Positions 52,418-63,800 of a stretch of 64,000 bases of DNA are shown in pieces. A model generated the notes under the pieces. The model saw only the letters and a program-made list of their open reading frames with translations, was not told the DNA's origin and did no database searches. The DNA lies in NCBI GenBank assembly GCA_032622095.1, contig CP136063.1:30006987-30070986 (forward strand). The letters are read 5' to 3'. The position numbers and the translations under genes are program-made. The stretch comes from Siphonodentalium dalli (taxonomy: Eukaryota; Mollusca; Scaphopoda; Gadilida; Siphonodentaliidae). The stretch's first letter is position 1; each line of letters begins with the position of its first letter.

Positions 52418-52945
52418 TTAAATATGGATTATCTCTTTACATAACAATTTTTAAATAGTTGCGTGGGTATAAAATAATAGATATGAACTGAAGACCCATG
52501 TCGGGAAAAGCTTCTATCAATTAATATTGATTTTATTTCGAATATTAAATCGGGACCGTTCGTGTTACTATTTTTAGAACAGACCATTCGGATGATACCA
52601 TATTGCGATATAGAGCACTGGGCTGTTCCTACGGCTACACAACTAAAGTCAATTGTCACAGATTGGTTGTTTGTATTAAAACAATACAAACAACCAATCT
52701 GTGACAATTGACTTTAGTTGTGTAGCCGTAGGAACAGCCCAGTGCTCTATATCGCAATATGGTATCATCCGAATGGTCTGTTTCTAAAAATAGTAACACG
52801 AACGGTCCCGATTTAATATTCGAGATAAAATCTAATATTAATTGATAGAAGCTTTTCCCGGACAGGAGTCTTCAGATTCATATCTAATAGTTTATACCCC
52901 GGTAACTATATAATGCACGTTTACAAAGAGATAATCCACCTTTAA
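52418..52945. mobile_element. MITE family 1 variant converted to a large palindrome
   Basis: TTAA at both ends and family 1 termini, but the interior is a near-perfect inverted repeat centred at about 52680. The left half up to TTGGTTGTTTGTATT is mirrored to the right, with about 140 bp of almost identical arms and about 5 bp between. The outer about 130 bp of each arm keep the distinct left-end and right-end sequences of the family. Confidence 0.88.
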
Positions 52946-53219
52946 TTGGTTAATTCTGTTATTCGTGGTCGCATTTTGTTACAAATAACCATAGCGAGCG
53001 CCACGTATGATTAAATGTTGTGTTAGATTTAATGTAACATACACAATTCCCGTATTCTTTTCCCAAAGATGATAGCCATACAGCCATCCGCCTTAAATCA
53101 TTGATATTTATTGTGAAATAATTTGCACGCCATGCCACATATTTCTAAGAACAAATTTTACTTGAGCGCGAATAAATGTAAAATGTGTCGATCCTCTCAC
53201 TCGTGGGTACCAATCTTCT

Positions 53220-53747
53220 CATTTTAATAGAAATGACCAATGTTAGGTCCTAGTATTGCAAATATATACTTACTATTAGAACAATATACATGAGATCCAA
53301 GGTACCAAATTTGGTATGTTGTTTACGACACCAAAATACAGATCTTTCTTGTCCGAGCAAATATATCAACCATACTTTGTCGGTTCGAATTTATCATGGT
53401 GGTGGTATGTCAGCACCGCCGGTGCAATCTCTTATTTGCAATTGATTTTGATACATCAAAGTTTTTGGCAGGATATTTTCAAACCAGTGGAATAAGATAC
53501 ATACAAATGACCCATTAAAGCACCAGCCAAATATGCATATTACTTGGTGTATTTAAGACTTACGAATAAATCACCGATTTGACTCGGAAAATTGTTATAT
53601 GTATCATTTTACCATCATCTATTAAAGGTACTCAATCCGATTAAGCACCCCTAACTTTCTTTTTCTTTGGCTCTTGACGTTTATAATTTTCTCGAGATGT
53701 GTACTAATAATTGCCACAGAAACACTTGTTCAGACGGACGAAGATGG
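53220..53747 (+). repeat. Duplicated segment matching 33190-33755
   Basis: ATATCAACCATACTTTGTCG, TTCGAATTTATCATGGTGGTGG and CTCGGAAAATTGTTATATGTATC match the locus 4 downstream segment closely. Non-coding. Confidence 0.8.
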
Positions 53748-53756
53748 ATAACTCTG

Positions 53757-54045
53757 GTTGGTTGGTTAGGGTTTATCGTCGTTCTAGTCGCACACGACAC
53801 ACACACGACGTTGTCAATTTTACGGGTGGAGGAAAGACCACGCAGAGGCTTAATTTCACCGGGAAATCTCCCCACTGCGTGTAGAAACCACCGACCCCCG
53901 GAAGGCAACTGACAAACTTGCTCAGATACACGATTCCGGTTACCCTCCCTATGACGGGGTTCGAACCAGCTTCTACAGCGCTGGACGGTATGTGACGGTG
54001 CAAACCACCTGGCACTCTATCGACTGGACCATCGGGGGCCCCCGT
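53757..54045 (-). mobile_element. tRNA-derived SINE, copy 2, with target duplication
   Basis: On the minus strand it starts at 54045 with a tRNA-like head: GATGGTCCAGTCGATAGAG (A-box region) and CTGGTTCGAACCCCG (B box). It continues through a body shared with 22940-23207 and ends in AACCCTAACCAACCAAC. It is flanked by ATAACTCTG (53748-53756 and 54046-54054). The uninterrupted site is present at 33740-33760 in the duplicated segment. RNA polymerase III would transcribe such an element from the internal boxes. Confidence 0.9.
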
Positions 54046-54202
54046 ATAACTCTGAACTTAAGTGGTAATAATAACGCAATTTTTACCGAGAACATTCTTT
54101 TGATGGCGTGTTCTGGGCCACAAACAATAGAAATAACAAAACTTCAAAAATTGATATCTGATCACTGAGCGTTGATGGGTAGGTTCCTCGACTCGAATTA
54201 AT

Positions 54203-54300
54203 TATTCGAAATAAAATTAATATTAAATTAAGATTCAGATCTCATATTTTATACCCCAGTAATTATATAAAACATGCTTACAAAGAGATAATCCTGCTTT
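54203..54300 (+). mobile_element. MITE family 1, right-end fragment
   Basis: Equivalent to 33866-33998 in the duplicated segment, ending GATAATCCTGCTTTAA. Confidence 0.7.
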
Positions 54301-54302
54301 AA

Positions 54303-54463
54303 CAACGACAATTTGTATTTTTGCATTCCGGTAAATTTGTCATCGTAACACTACCTCGTACTCAACAGACTTTCAAATAATGAAAAACTTGTTACCTTAT
54401 TCTCCGACTCGGAGACTATAGAAACCAACAACAACATTTGGCGTACAGTACCCCTTTAAATTA
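54303..54463 (+). mobile_element. MITE family 2, right-end fragment
   Basis: ACGACAATTTGTATTTTTGC to GGCGTACAGTACCCCTTTAA matches 47322-47470 closely. It directly abuts the MITE 1 fragment. Confidence 0.8.
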
Positions 54464-54879
54464 AAGACTTTAAAAAGCCTGACGAAGATCGTTTGTGATT
54501 ATATAAATATAAATTTATTTAACTTTTAGGGAAATATGTTAGCTACTCAGAGAAATAATGTGAAGGTGGTAAAATATGTAATATTATCAATATTTTATTA
54601 GATCAGAATTATTAGGAATATTTATTATTAACAATCTTTTTAACAATAATTACTAAACCATCATTTGTTAATCTACACTGCACGCAAATCTTTGCGCCCC
54701 TCTTCCACTTAATTTCTATCTGCTGCCTTACCTCTTTTAACTTTAGCCCAATCCCACCGTGAGTACTTCTCATTCACGTTTGCCGCCATTGATATAGTTA
54801 GTTTTCTCATATAAACACAATAGAGCGTTTTTTTTTGTTATCGCAGTGCTGTAAATAGTTATAATTGTTGGAAGTCTCC

Positions 54880-55800
54880 ATGTTGGAGCATTAATGGTAT
54901 TTCTACTTTTTTTAGCTATGGAGCTATAGTCATCACTCCTCGTCCGTCCGTCTGCCCGTCCGTCCGTTTGTCCGTCCGTCAACTTTTTTAAAAACATCTT
55001 CTCCTCTGAAACCATCATACCGAATTGGTTCATATTTGGTGTGGATGTTTCCTAGGTGACTCTCATTCAGATTTGTTCAAATGAGGTCACTGGGTCAAAT
55101 AGTTGCGAAACTAGGGCCATAACTCTATTTCTCCACAGTAATTCTTACAACAACTTCTTGTCCATAACCATTGTGCCGATTTAGCTAATATTTGGTATGG
55201 AGGGTCCTTGGGTGACTGGTGTTCAGATTTGTTCAAATGAGGTCACCCGGTCAATTAGTTGAGAAACCAGGGCCATAACTCATAGTAATTCTTACAATGA
55301 CTTCTTCTACAAAAATATTGGGCCGATTTAGCTTATAATTGGTAATGAGGGACCTTGGGTGACTGGGAATCAGATTTGTTCAAATTGGGTCACTGGGTCA
55401 ATTAAGGGCAGAGCCAGGGGACATAACTCTAAAAACCAAAAAATTACATTTTTGCATTTTGATCATATTTGGTGTTTTGGTGTGGATGTTCCCTAGGTGA
55501 CTGTCATTCAGATTTGTTCAAATGAGGTCACTGTGTCAAACAGTTGCGAAACCAGGGCCATAACTATATTCCTCCTTGGTAATTCTTATAACGACTTCTT
55601 GTCTAGAACCATTGTGCCGATTTAGTTTATATTTGGTATGTGGGGTCATTGAATGACTGGGGTTCAGATTTGTTCAAATAGGGGTGGAGCCAGGGCCAAA
55701 ATTCCCCAAAAAATAATAAAAAATTCAGGAACTTTAAGATCAATTTAACATTAAAAAAAATTATTACCCCCCCCCCCCACATCACCCAGAACCCCACCCT
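54880..55800. repeat. Interspersed 'gccataactc' repeats with GTCCGTCC microsatellite
   Basis: (GTCCGTCC)-like sequence at about 54942-54980 is followed by four or five diverged units. These contain CCATTGTGCCGATTTAGCTTATATTTGGTATG, GGTCCTTGGGTGACTGG, TTCAGATTTGTTCAAATGAGGTCACTGGGTCAA and AGGGCCATAACTC. They are the inverse of the array near 13190-13510. Poly-C/G runs occur at about 55766 and 55928. Confidence 0.7.
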
Positions 55801-56220
55801 GCCCCTAACCAACAGCATTCCACCCTATCTCATCTCCTAACTCACAGGTAAATAAAGTATTTTTTATTTAAATAAATTAAAAAACATTTAATTAAAATTT
55901 TGAAGAACTTGTGACATTACATCTTTGTGGGGGGGGGGGGGGTAGAGTAGGTACCTCTGAAATCAGGGGTTTGGGAGAAAAGATGAACAGACAGATTACA
56001 GAAATGTTAAGTAAATTCCTTATAATACTAGTATCTGTGCATTCCAATTACAAGGGCACTCTGCTTATGTAGCTATAGGCAGAATCCCCAGGGAGTGTAT
56101 TCATGTCAATCATAATTAAAATGAGATTAATGGTGTTATCAATGAAGCACCCTTGTTGTTTACATTATCACTCAGTGGTCATTAAAATCAGATTAATTTC
56201 ATTTTCTCCAAGAGTGTCTG
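55801..56220. other. Non-coding stretch
   Basis: Nothing recognised other than a poly-G run at about 55926-55942. Confidence 0.4.
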
Positions 56221-57335
56221 TAGAATAAGGTTCCCAGAGGGTGAATTTATGGGAAGTATCTAGCGTCTCAAGATCTCATTCTGCTTATGCCTCATCTTCT
56301 GGGAAGTATCTATAGTATCAAATTTACATTGTTGTTAGTTAAATTTCCCTTCTAGGAAGTTTCTGTATCCCTTAATTTGCAGAAGATAAAATTCATGATT
56401 GAGGTTCCCAATGGGTGAACATCACCAATTTCAACTGGGGAACTTCAATCTTATTCTAGGTCTTCCATAGCAGTTGAGGGCCTTATCAGAATGAGGTCCC
56501 CAGAGGGTAAATTTTGTGATACTAACCCGCTGTGCAGGATAGCGTCACTAAATTCACCCTCTGGGGACCTCATTCTGCAAATAACAGACAGACTATTTCA
56601 AGGCTTGATTGTATAATACAGTGTGTTGCTTGAGGCCAGACATGCACAATGTTGGAACAGACATGCTTTTAATGATGCTATCCCACACAGCGGGCTAGCA
56701 TCACCATATTCACCATTTGGAAACCTCATTCTGCTTAGGCCTCATCTTCTGGGTAGTATCTATAGTATCAAATTTACATTGTTGTTAGTTAAATTTCCCT
56801 TCTAGGAAGTTTCTATATCCCCTAATTTCAGAGGATAAAATTCATAATTGAGGGGCCCAATGGGTGAACATCACCAACTTCAACTGGGGAAATTCAATTT
56901 TATTCTAGGTCTTCCATAGCAGTTGAGGGCCTTATCAGAATGAGGTCCCCAGAGGGTGAATTTAGCGTCACTAAATTCACCCCCTGGGGACCTCATTCTG
57001 CAAATGACAGACACACTATCACACTATTTCAAGGCTTGTTGTATAATACATTGTGTTGCTTGAGGCCAGGCATGCACAATGTAGGAACAGACACGCTTTT
57101 TGTGATGCTATCCCGCACAGCAGGCTAGCATCGCCAAATTTACCCTCTGGCGACCTCATTCTGCTTAGGCCTCATCTTCTGGGAAGTATCTATAGTATCA
57201 AATTTACATGGTTGTTAGTTAAATTTTCCTTCTAGGAATTTTCTATATCCCCTAATTTGTAGAAGATAAAATTCATAAATGAGATGCCCAATGGGTGAAT
57301 ATCACCAACTTCAACTGGGGAACTTAATTTTTATC
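56221..57335 (+). repeat. About 430-450-bp tandem repeat, about 2.4 copies
   Basis: The block CTGCTTATGCCTCATCTTCTGGGAAGTATC recurs at about 56282, 56732 and 57162. Each is followed by ATCAAATTTACATTGTTGTTAGTTAAATTTCCC, the sequence CCAATGGGTGAACATCACCAA and AATGAGGTCCCCAGAGGGT. Inside each unit the last motif also occurs inverted (ACCCTCTGGGGACCTCATT), so each unit contains a small palindrome. Small identical open frames at 56623 and 57053 are repeat-derived. Confidence 0.85.
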
Positions 57336-57850
57336 CTTATCAGAATTGTGAAAATGGTATCACAAAGTCAAATAAGGGCAGAGCAAGAGACTTAACTACA
57401 TAGTAATTCTTAAAATATGTTTGCAAGAACTAGTTGGCTTATATAGAATCGAATGTTCTTCTTGACTGCAATTCAGATTTTGTTAATGGGGTCACCTGTT
57501 CAAATAGGGGCCAAGCGAAGGACAGTTTCCCTCTTAATATGCTTCCTTCACAAGGACCATCAGGTCTATTTGACTGATATTTATGATATGTATGAAGGGT
57601 TCTTTGGTGCCTGGGATTCAAATTTATTCAGATGGGGTCACCAGGTTAAATAGGGTGGGACCAGGGACATAACTATATGTCTCTATAGTAATTCTTAAAA
57701 TGTCTTCTCAAGATAGTTTGGACTATTTAGCTTACATATAGTATGGAGGAATTAGGAGGATCCTTTAGTGACTGAGATTCAGATTTGTTAAAATGAGGTC
57801 AACCTGTCAAGAAATGGCAGGCTATGGGGAGTTAACACTTTTGTGTCTAA
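57336..57850. repeat. Diverged 'gccataactc'-type units
   Basis: Motifs such as TTCAGATTTGTTAAAATGAGGTCA and GGTTAAATAGGGTGGGACCAGGGACATAACT occur in three diverged units. Non-coding. Confidence 0.55.
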
Positions 57851-59560
57851 TAAAATCATCGAAATACCAAATTCATTAAAACATCTACCTTGGAACCACC
57901 TGACTGATTGGTCTGATATACATGTAATGTGTTTAGGTCCATGGATAATTGTGCTTCAAACATGTTTAAATGGTTTTAGAAAAAGGCGCTTGTGAGATTG
58001 GAAATTTCCAACAATTGAGAAAGTTTGAGGTGTCGGTTGTGAAATTCCAACCTAAGACTTGGGAGTCTGGATCCCGGTCGGGAGGGGACTTGTTGAGCTG
58101 GAGGAGGGGGTGATCAGTAGTGTACAGTTGGCAATTTCAAGGTGGATTTTTACCAAGCTACATACTTGAAGTCTCTCTAGCCACATATCCTGTTTAAATC
58201 TACTTCTTTTAAAGTGATTATGAAAAGTTCTGACTGTTTTGGTCTCCAGAGTTCCAGTCTTATCAGTCTTTGCAGTCCGGTGAGCGACCCCACAGTCATT
58301 GACTGTCTTGTATATATTCATACCCTAGTTCTATATTATATAGTATATACACATTCTAGATTAGGTATCATCTATCTTTCTAGGGTCTAGTTTCCAGACT
58401 TCACATGTAGGTTATTCAACATGATATTCGTCGGATCCATAGATGTTATCCTATATTACATGTCGCAATGTGATTCATCACCATCGATGTATTGTATCGT
58501 GCTGTATGTTATTTTGAGAGAGAAGAGAACATTGTAATGAAAACAACTTTTCTTATTCTGCACCCCAACCAGCCCACCTGCAACTTTCAGGAGTAAAGTG
58601 AAATATATGGCTTTAAGTCTTATAGTCTATATGTAGACTGCTAGCTGGAAATATAATAGACACAGGGCTATAATGAGCTACGTAAAAGTTAAAGGGCATA
58701 TGTCGACATTACCGACATTCATATGGCATTAGCAGATTGCTGCATCCAGTAGAATGGTACTATTATAGTATCACACTGTGTTCATGAGTGAGCCACTTAA
58801 AGGTGCAGCACCTACTGCATGCTAAAACTATAGTTTAAACAGTTTATATTTTGGCATATATCTACACGTACATGTACATCCAAGTTATAAATTTATCTAT
58901 CCCTATTTAAAAAAAAAAATAAGCTATATGTATAACACCAGCTACATGTACCTATCGCATTAATTTTCAGTTGTCCATGTCATGTAACAAATAAGCATAT
59001 TTTAAACAGGTAGGGCCTACATGGATATATCATTTCATCATTCATTTGTAAGACAGTTTCTCTAACTGGGACCCACTTATAATTCCATGCAAGACTATAA
59101 ATATTTTAGCAAATAATTTAATATTAAGAAGTCCATATCCATGGTACCACATTCTGACATTAATTATACAGTACTATAGTAAGTGTTGGCAGTGGGTTAA
59201 GAAGGGGCAACTTGATGCACTGGAGAATATTTTTATATTCCATATACTCTTGACAAATATTTCAAGAAACTGGATTTGAATTCATAATTTGATGACACTC
59301 TGTTGAGACACTTCTGACAGATGGAAGCAGGCGCCGGTAAAACAGATGCCCGAACAAAGATGTTAATTTCCGTCGCACGTCTTCTTTCATACATTTAGTT
59401 TTGTTCAACTTAAACATCGTGATTTGTCTGTCAAGCAGGCAAAACACACGGCGCCACGATAAAGGATATTGTTGGTAATATATAATTAGAGAAGCTGGTT
59501 CAATCGAAACGTTTTATATAAGACAATGACAAGATAATAAACCAAAGCACATGCGAACGC
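57851..59560. other. Non-coding stretch left of the LTR retrotransposon
   Basis: No gene recognised. A 61-codon minus-strand frame (59262-59447) has no known domain. Part of this stretch may belong to the 3' LTR of the minus-strand retrotransposon, whose left boundary I could not find. Confidence 0.35.
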
Positions 59561-59655
59561 AGTAGGTGTTCGATTGAGAAACCGAGTTAACACAGTAGGT
59601 GTTCGATTGGGAATCCAAGGAAACACAGTAGGTGTTCGATCGGGAATCTCTATAC
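59561..59655 (-). repeat. 33-bp tandem repeat, three copies, probably in the 3' LTR
   Basis: AGTAGGTGTTCGATTG plus GAAACCGAGTTAACAC-like sequence starts at 59561, 59594 and 59627 with an exact 33-bp period. It lies about 100-190 bp downstream (in the minus-strand sense) of the end of pol and of a purine-rich AAGAGAAAAGAGG. This is where the U3 part of a 3' LTR is expected. A triplicated enhancer-like repeat is a plausible reading. Confidence 0.7.
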
Positions 59656-59756
59656 CGGACGTACCGTAACTACGCCGAACAAGTAATGCGAACCAATGTT
59701 ATGGCGCAGCCTCTTTTCTCTTATAAAGGAACTTTAAAACAAATTAATTACACAAA

Positions 59757-60851
59757 TTAAACATCTTCCTCGCTGAGGACATAGTCTGACAAATATCTCG
59801 GTGGATGTTTCTCGCGAGTTGATCTTCTGGGACTACTAGTACTCTCTGTGTCTTCACACATAGAAATTTCACTTGGTATTGTTTGTGGAACTGGTGGTGG
59901 ACATACTGATACAGCACTGTCTGATTCATGACACAAGTTTTCACCATCTTCATCTGGAATGCAAGTCAGAGTATGTTTAGGAGTGTTATTGTTAAGATTG
60001 ATGTCGGTGGGAACTTTGTAACACTCGCTACGTTTTAAGCGATAGGAAGAGTTCCGAAGTTGAGATCCAACAAATTTCTTCAAGTTACACCATGAACCGT
60101 CTATGCTTGTTACTAAATACCGGTCACGGGGTTTGTGCTTGTCTCTATCTGAATATATATAAACAAGGTCACCAATCTTCATATTTGTATCAACGGGAAG
60201 TTTCCCAGATGGTGATTTTGAAATCTCACTAGCAGGATGATTCAACGATCTTTGAGCACTCTGTTGAGAAATTAAGTCACAGTCTTTAATGGGTAACTGT
60301 TCACCGGTATACTGATCACGTTGGGTCCACATTTCATTTGCCGAAAGTCCGCGTGTCCGAATTCGTGAATTCAACTGAGAAATTGCCACTGCAAGATTAA
60401 CAGAAGTGAGAATGTCAGACCGGTTATATTGACGGGCAAGCTCATTTTCTACTTCTTGTACAGCCCTTTCAGCAAAAGGATTTTTGTTACAGTTCTTTGT
60501 CCTTCCGAGCTCGATAGCTACGAGATGGCTTTTTAAGAGACTGTCCTTGCATATAGCTTGAAAGCCAGGTGCTGGATCAGTACGCACAATAGTTAATGGA
60601 CCTCCAGAGGGTTTTAATTTCAGACACAACTGTAACAAGGCATTGCGCAAAGTTTCTCCACGCTCATTGTCAATAATAATTGCATCTGTGTATGAAGTAA
60701 CACATTCTCGAATTACGAAAATGAATTGTTTATTTCTTCTGAAGACGTCAGCAGCGAATGTAGAACCAATAATATCAGGTGGGGGCTCCTCTGAACTTTG
60801 TTTCTGTAAAGTTTTTGGTACGGATCGGAGAGAGATGCACATGCGTGGCAC
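59757..60851 (-). pseudogene. pol: Retrotransposon integrase core and C-terminus, out of frame with upstream pol
   Basis: The 364-codon frame carries the integrase catalytic acids in STFAADVFRR, VRTDPAPGFQ and NPFAERAVQEVENE. A C-terminal part has DLVYIYSDRDKHKPRDRYLV, typical of the region after the integrase core, and a tail with RRSTREKHPPRY. The upstream zinc-binding half is in a different frame (60852 onward). The switch falls at GAGAGAGA (60828-60835), a dinucleotide run where a 2-bp length change is likely. So the frame-opening Met is not a genuine start. It ends at 59757. Confidence 0.85.
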
Positions 60852-63800
60852 TGGGCAGACACAGTTTCGATAATATTGTCCATATCCAAAGCAAAGAAGT
60901 ACCGATGTAATACCATTTTCAGCTGGTGAGCAGAAGGATGGCTTAGCTTGATATGGAGAGCAGTAGCCACACCGTCTATAAGATTGCGAGGAATAACAAT
61001 ACGTTCTCGGTCATGAGTTAGAGCCTGTTCGTGCTTCACGACAAGAAGACCATCTTTTGCAACTGTGACAGAGTTCAGATACCGCTTGATGTCTCGAATG
61101 TTAGTCACTTTCTTGGAAGGTCGGGTTCCCTGTGTCAAGTGAGAATGAGTACGTCGAAGGTCATAGCATTCAGACTGAGCCTGTAACCATGTAGACCTAT
61201 TCACAAAGGGAAATCTCACATCCCCAGAAAGCACATCCTGTACACTTGTTTGACGAACAACAGAATCGGCGGTTTGTTGTATGAATAAACATATGCGGCA
61301 CTCAGGATTGAAACACTCTGGTGCATTTCTGCTAGCGAAATCGGACATCAAATTCACACTACCAGGTAAATGGCGAACTGATACCTGGTATCTACTGACG
61401 ACTGACAGAAATGTCGACACACGCGGGCTTGCAGAAAATTCACCTCTACACAACTTCTCAAAAGCCTGTACGCATGGCTTGCTATCGGTGAGTAAACATG
61501 TTGGATCACAAGACTGAATGATGAATGCACTGAAATGCTTTATGGCTGCCGCGATACTTAATGCTTCAATTTCACAAGGCAGCCATCGAATTTGTTGACT
61601 TCGCACTTTAGCACTGAAGAAGCCAGCCAACATCAACTTTTTGTTGCGAAGCACATATAACGTAGCACCAATACCATTTTGCTTCACTGAACCATCGGTC
61701 ACGATCCATAAAGAGTCATCTGCTCTTGGAAGCACAATTGACTGACAAGTAGACAAATGCTTTTGTGCTACTTTGAATGAAGAACACTGGTCGTCTGACC
61801 ACTTTATACACTCCTGAGAAGCTCGACCGGCAATCATCGCATCAAGTGGAGCAAGAATACGAGAACACTGAGGAATCACACGCGATAGGACTTTATATGC
61901 TCCTATGAATGACTTCAAACCTTTCACTGTGGATGGAGGCACACATGTAGTAAGCGTAGTGACACGATGTGGGCTAGCACTGAGTGAACCATTTGACCAT
62001 ATCCAACCGAGAATCGATGCACGTTGAGGCACAATTACTGTCTTAGCGGCAGACAGTCGCAAATCTGACTTGCTGAATGCTTGAAGAACACGGCTCCAAT
62101 TCAAAAGTAGTTCCTCCAGAGAATTTCCACCACAATAGAGATCATCAGCAAGCTTAACCACCACGCCTTCCATGAGTAGGTCACCGAGTACACGTGAAAG
62201 AAGCTCTTCAAGCGCTGTTTCGGATCCTGGCATCCCCATGGCTGACCGCATATACACTCGCACTCCGCGATATGGTGTTACTACTCCACAGTACTTTGTA
62301 GACTCTCGAGATAGCGGAATTTGATAAAACGAGCTTGTAAGGTCTGATACAGCAATATATTTCCATTGGCCGATAATGCGTAGTGTTGAATCAACATCAG
62401 GCATCATGGATGGCGGAGGTTTGCTGTAGCGGCCGACATCAGCGAATGCTGTCACCAGTCTGTAATTACCATTCGGCTTTTTCACCAGGAAAGATGGATT
62501 AAGGTATTCAGCTACGACACCTGCATCTTCTGGACGTTGAAAAACACCACGCTCTTCAAGCTCATCAAACTTTTGTTGAAGTTCAACGAGTTTGTCTCGC
62601 GAGTATTGCGGCACATGACCTTTTCTTTGAGGAGGCTGAACAGGGCCCATGTTGACGACTGCTTGAAATGGACCACAGGAACCGTTATAACCAGGATAGG
62701 CAGGGTCAAATACATGATCATAATCAGAAAGTACATCCAGGAACTTCTGTTTGATCTGCGGCGAAAGAATGTTGTCAGGATCCAATTGTACGGCATCAGA
62801 ATGGTTTTTGTTGGTAGAAATGACATTATTACCGGTAGATGTAGGTACTGAAGTGCCGATAGGTGAAGGTGTCATTATATTTAAGACCTGGCATATGTGT
62901 GAGCTTTTGTGGATAGTCTTTGCTTCAGGTGTGTTGTTTACAATTCTGATAGTTCCACCTACACTGCATATCACATCTGGTGGAGGCCAGATTTCATCAG
63001 GTTCTGGGCACTTCTGCAGGTCGGGGCGAGGTTCAACAGCGACTGTGGAATCGGCATCTATGTCATCAGGCAATTGTAATTCAACAAACTCTCCTGGCCA
63101 AACTGTTGTTGTTGTTGGGGGACCACGCACCACGTAGGCTTCGGCACGTCGAACACGATGTGGACCCGACATACGAGGAGGTGATCCATAGACAAATATA
63201 GTCCCATCTCCAATAATAACTTCATTTCTGGCTGGTCTAACCATTATGTCATTAACGTTCATAAACGGAACACCGGCAAGAATGTCCACATCCAATTGGT
63301 CTACAACCAATGCTTCAAGACTGAAGGTATGGTTATCTCGAGTCAACTGTAGACGAGTTTCTCCAGTAACAGTTAGTGGGCTGCTACCGTCTGCCTGAAT
63401 TGCTGATTGGCAAGATTTCGTCACTTTGAGACCTAACTGGTGAGCAACTGAAGATTTCAGCATATTAGTTTCAGCCCCCGAGTCGATGATGATGGAAACT
63501 GGGTGATGCTTGTAGTAGACAGCCAGGAAAGGTGATTTTCGCACTTGCACTCGTCTGGTTGGAATAGTAGGAGTATTCTTGACAGTTTCACAACTGTTGT
63601 CCAATCCAGTGTTCTGTATTTGCTGACAAATTTCTTCATCATTAAAGTTATCATCAGTGATCAGGACGGACCGAGCTCTGGTCATGAACTTTTTGTCGCG
63701 TGCAGGTAGGTGAGGACACATACTCAGGAAGTGACTGAAATCAGGTCGACCAGCCTGTTGACAAAGCGGGCAGCATTTTTGTCTGTTACCCGATGCTGCT

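Noticed and set aside
54001-54045. tRNA-like sequence with A- and B-box motifs, considered as a tRNA gene.
   Set aside because: It does not complete a cloverleaf with anticodon and acceptor stem. It is the head of a SINE with a body, tail, target duplication and a second copy.
59450-59456. GGCGCCA on the + strand (TGGCGCC on the minus strand), considered as a primer binding site next to the LTR of the minus-strand element.
   Set aside because: A primer site belongs after the 5' LTR, not after the 3' LTR. The bases before it do not end in CA, and the match to a tRNA end is only seven bases.
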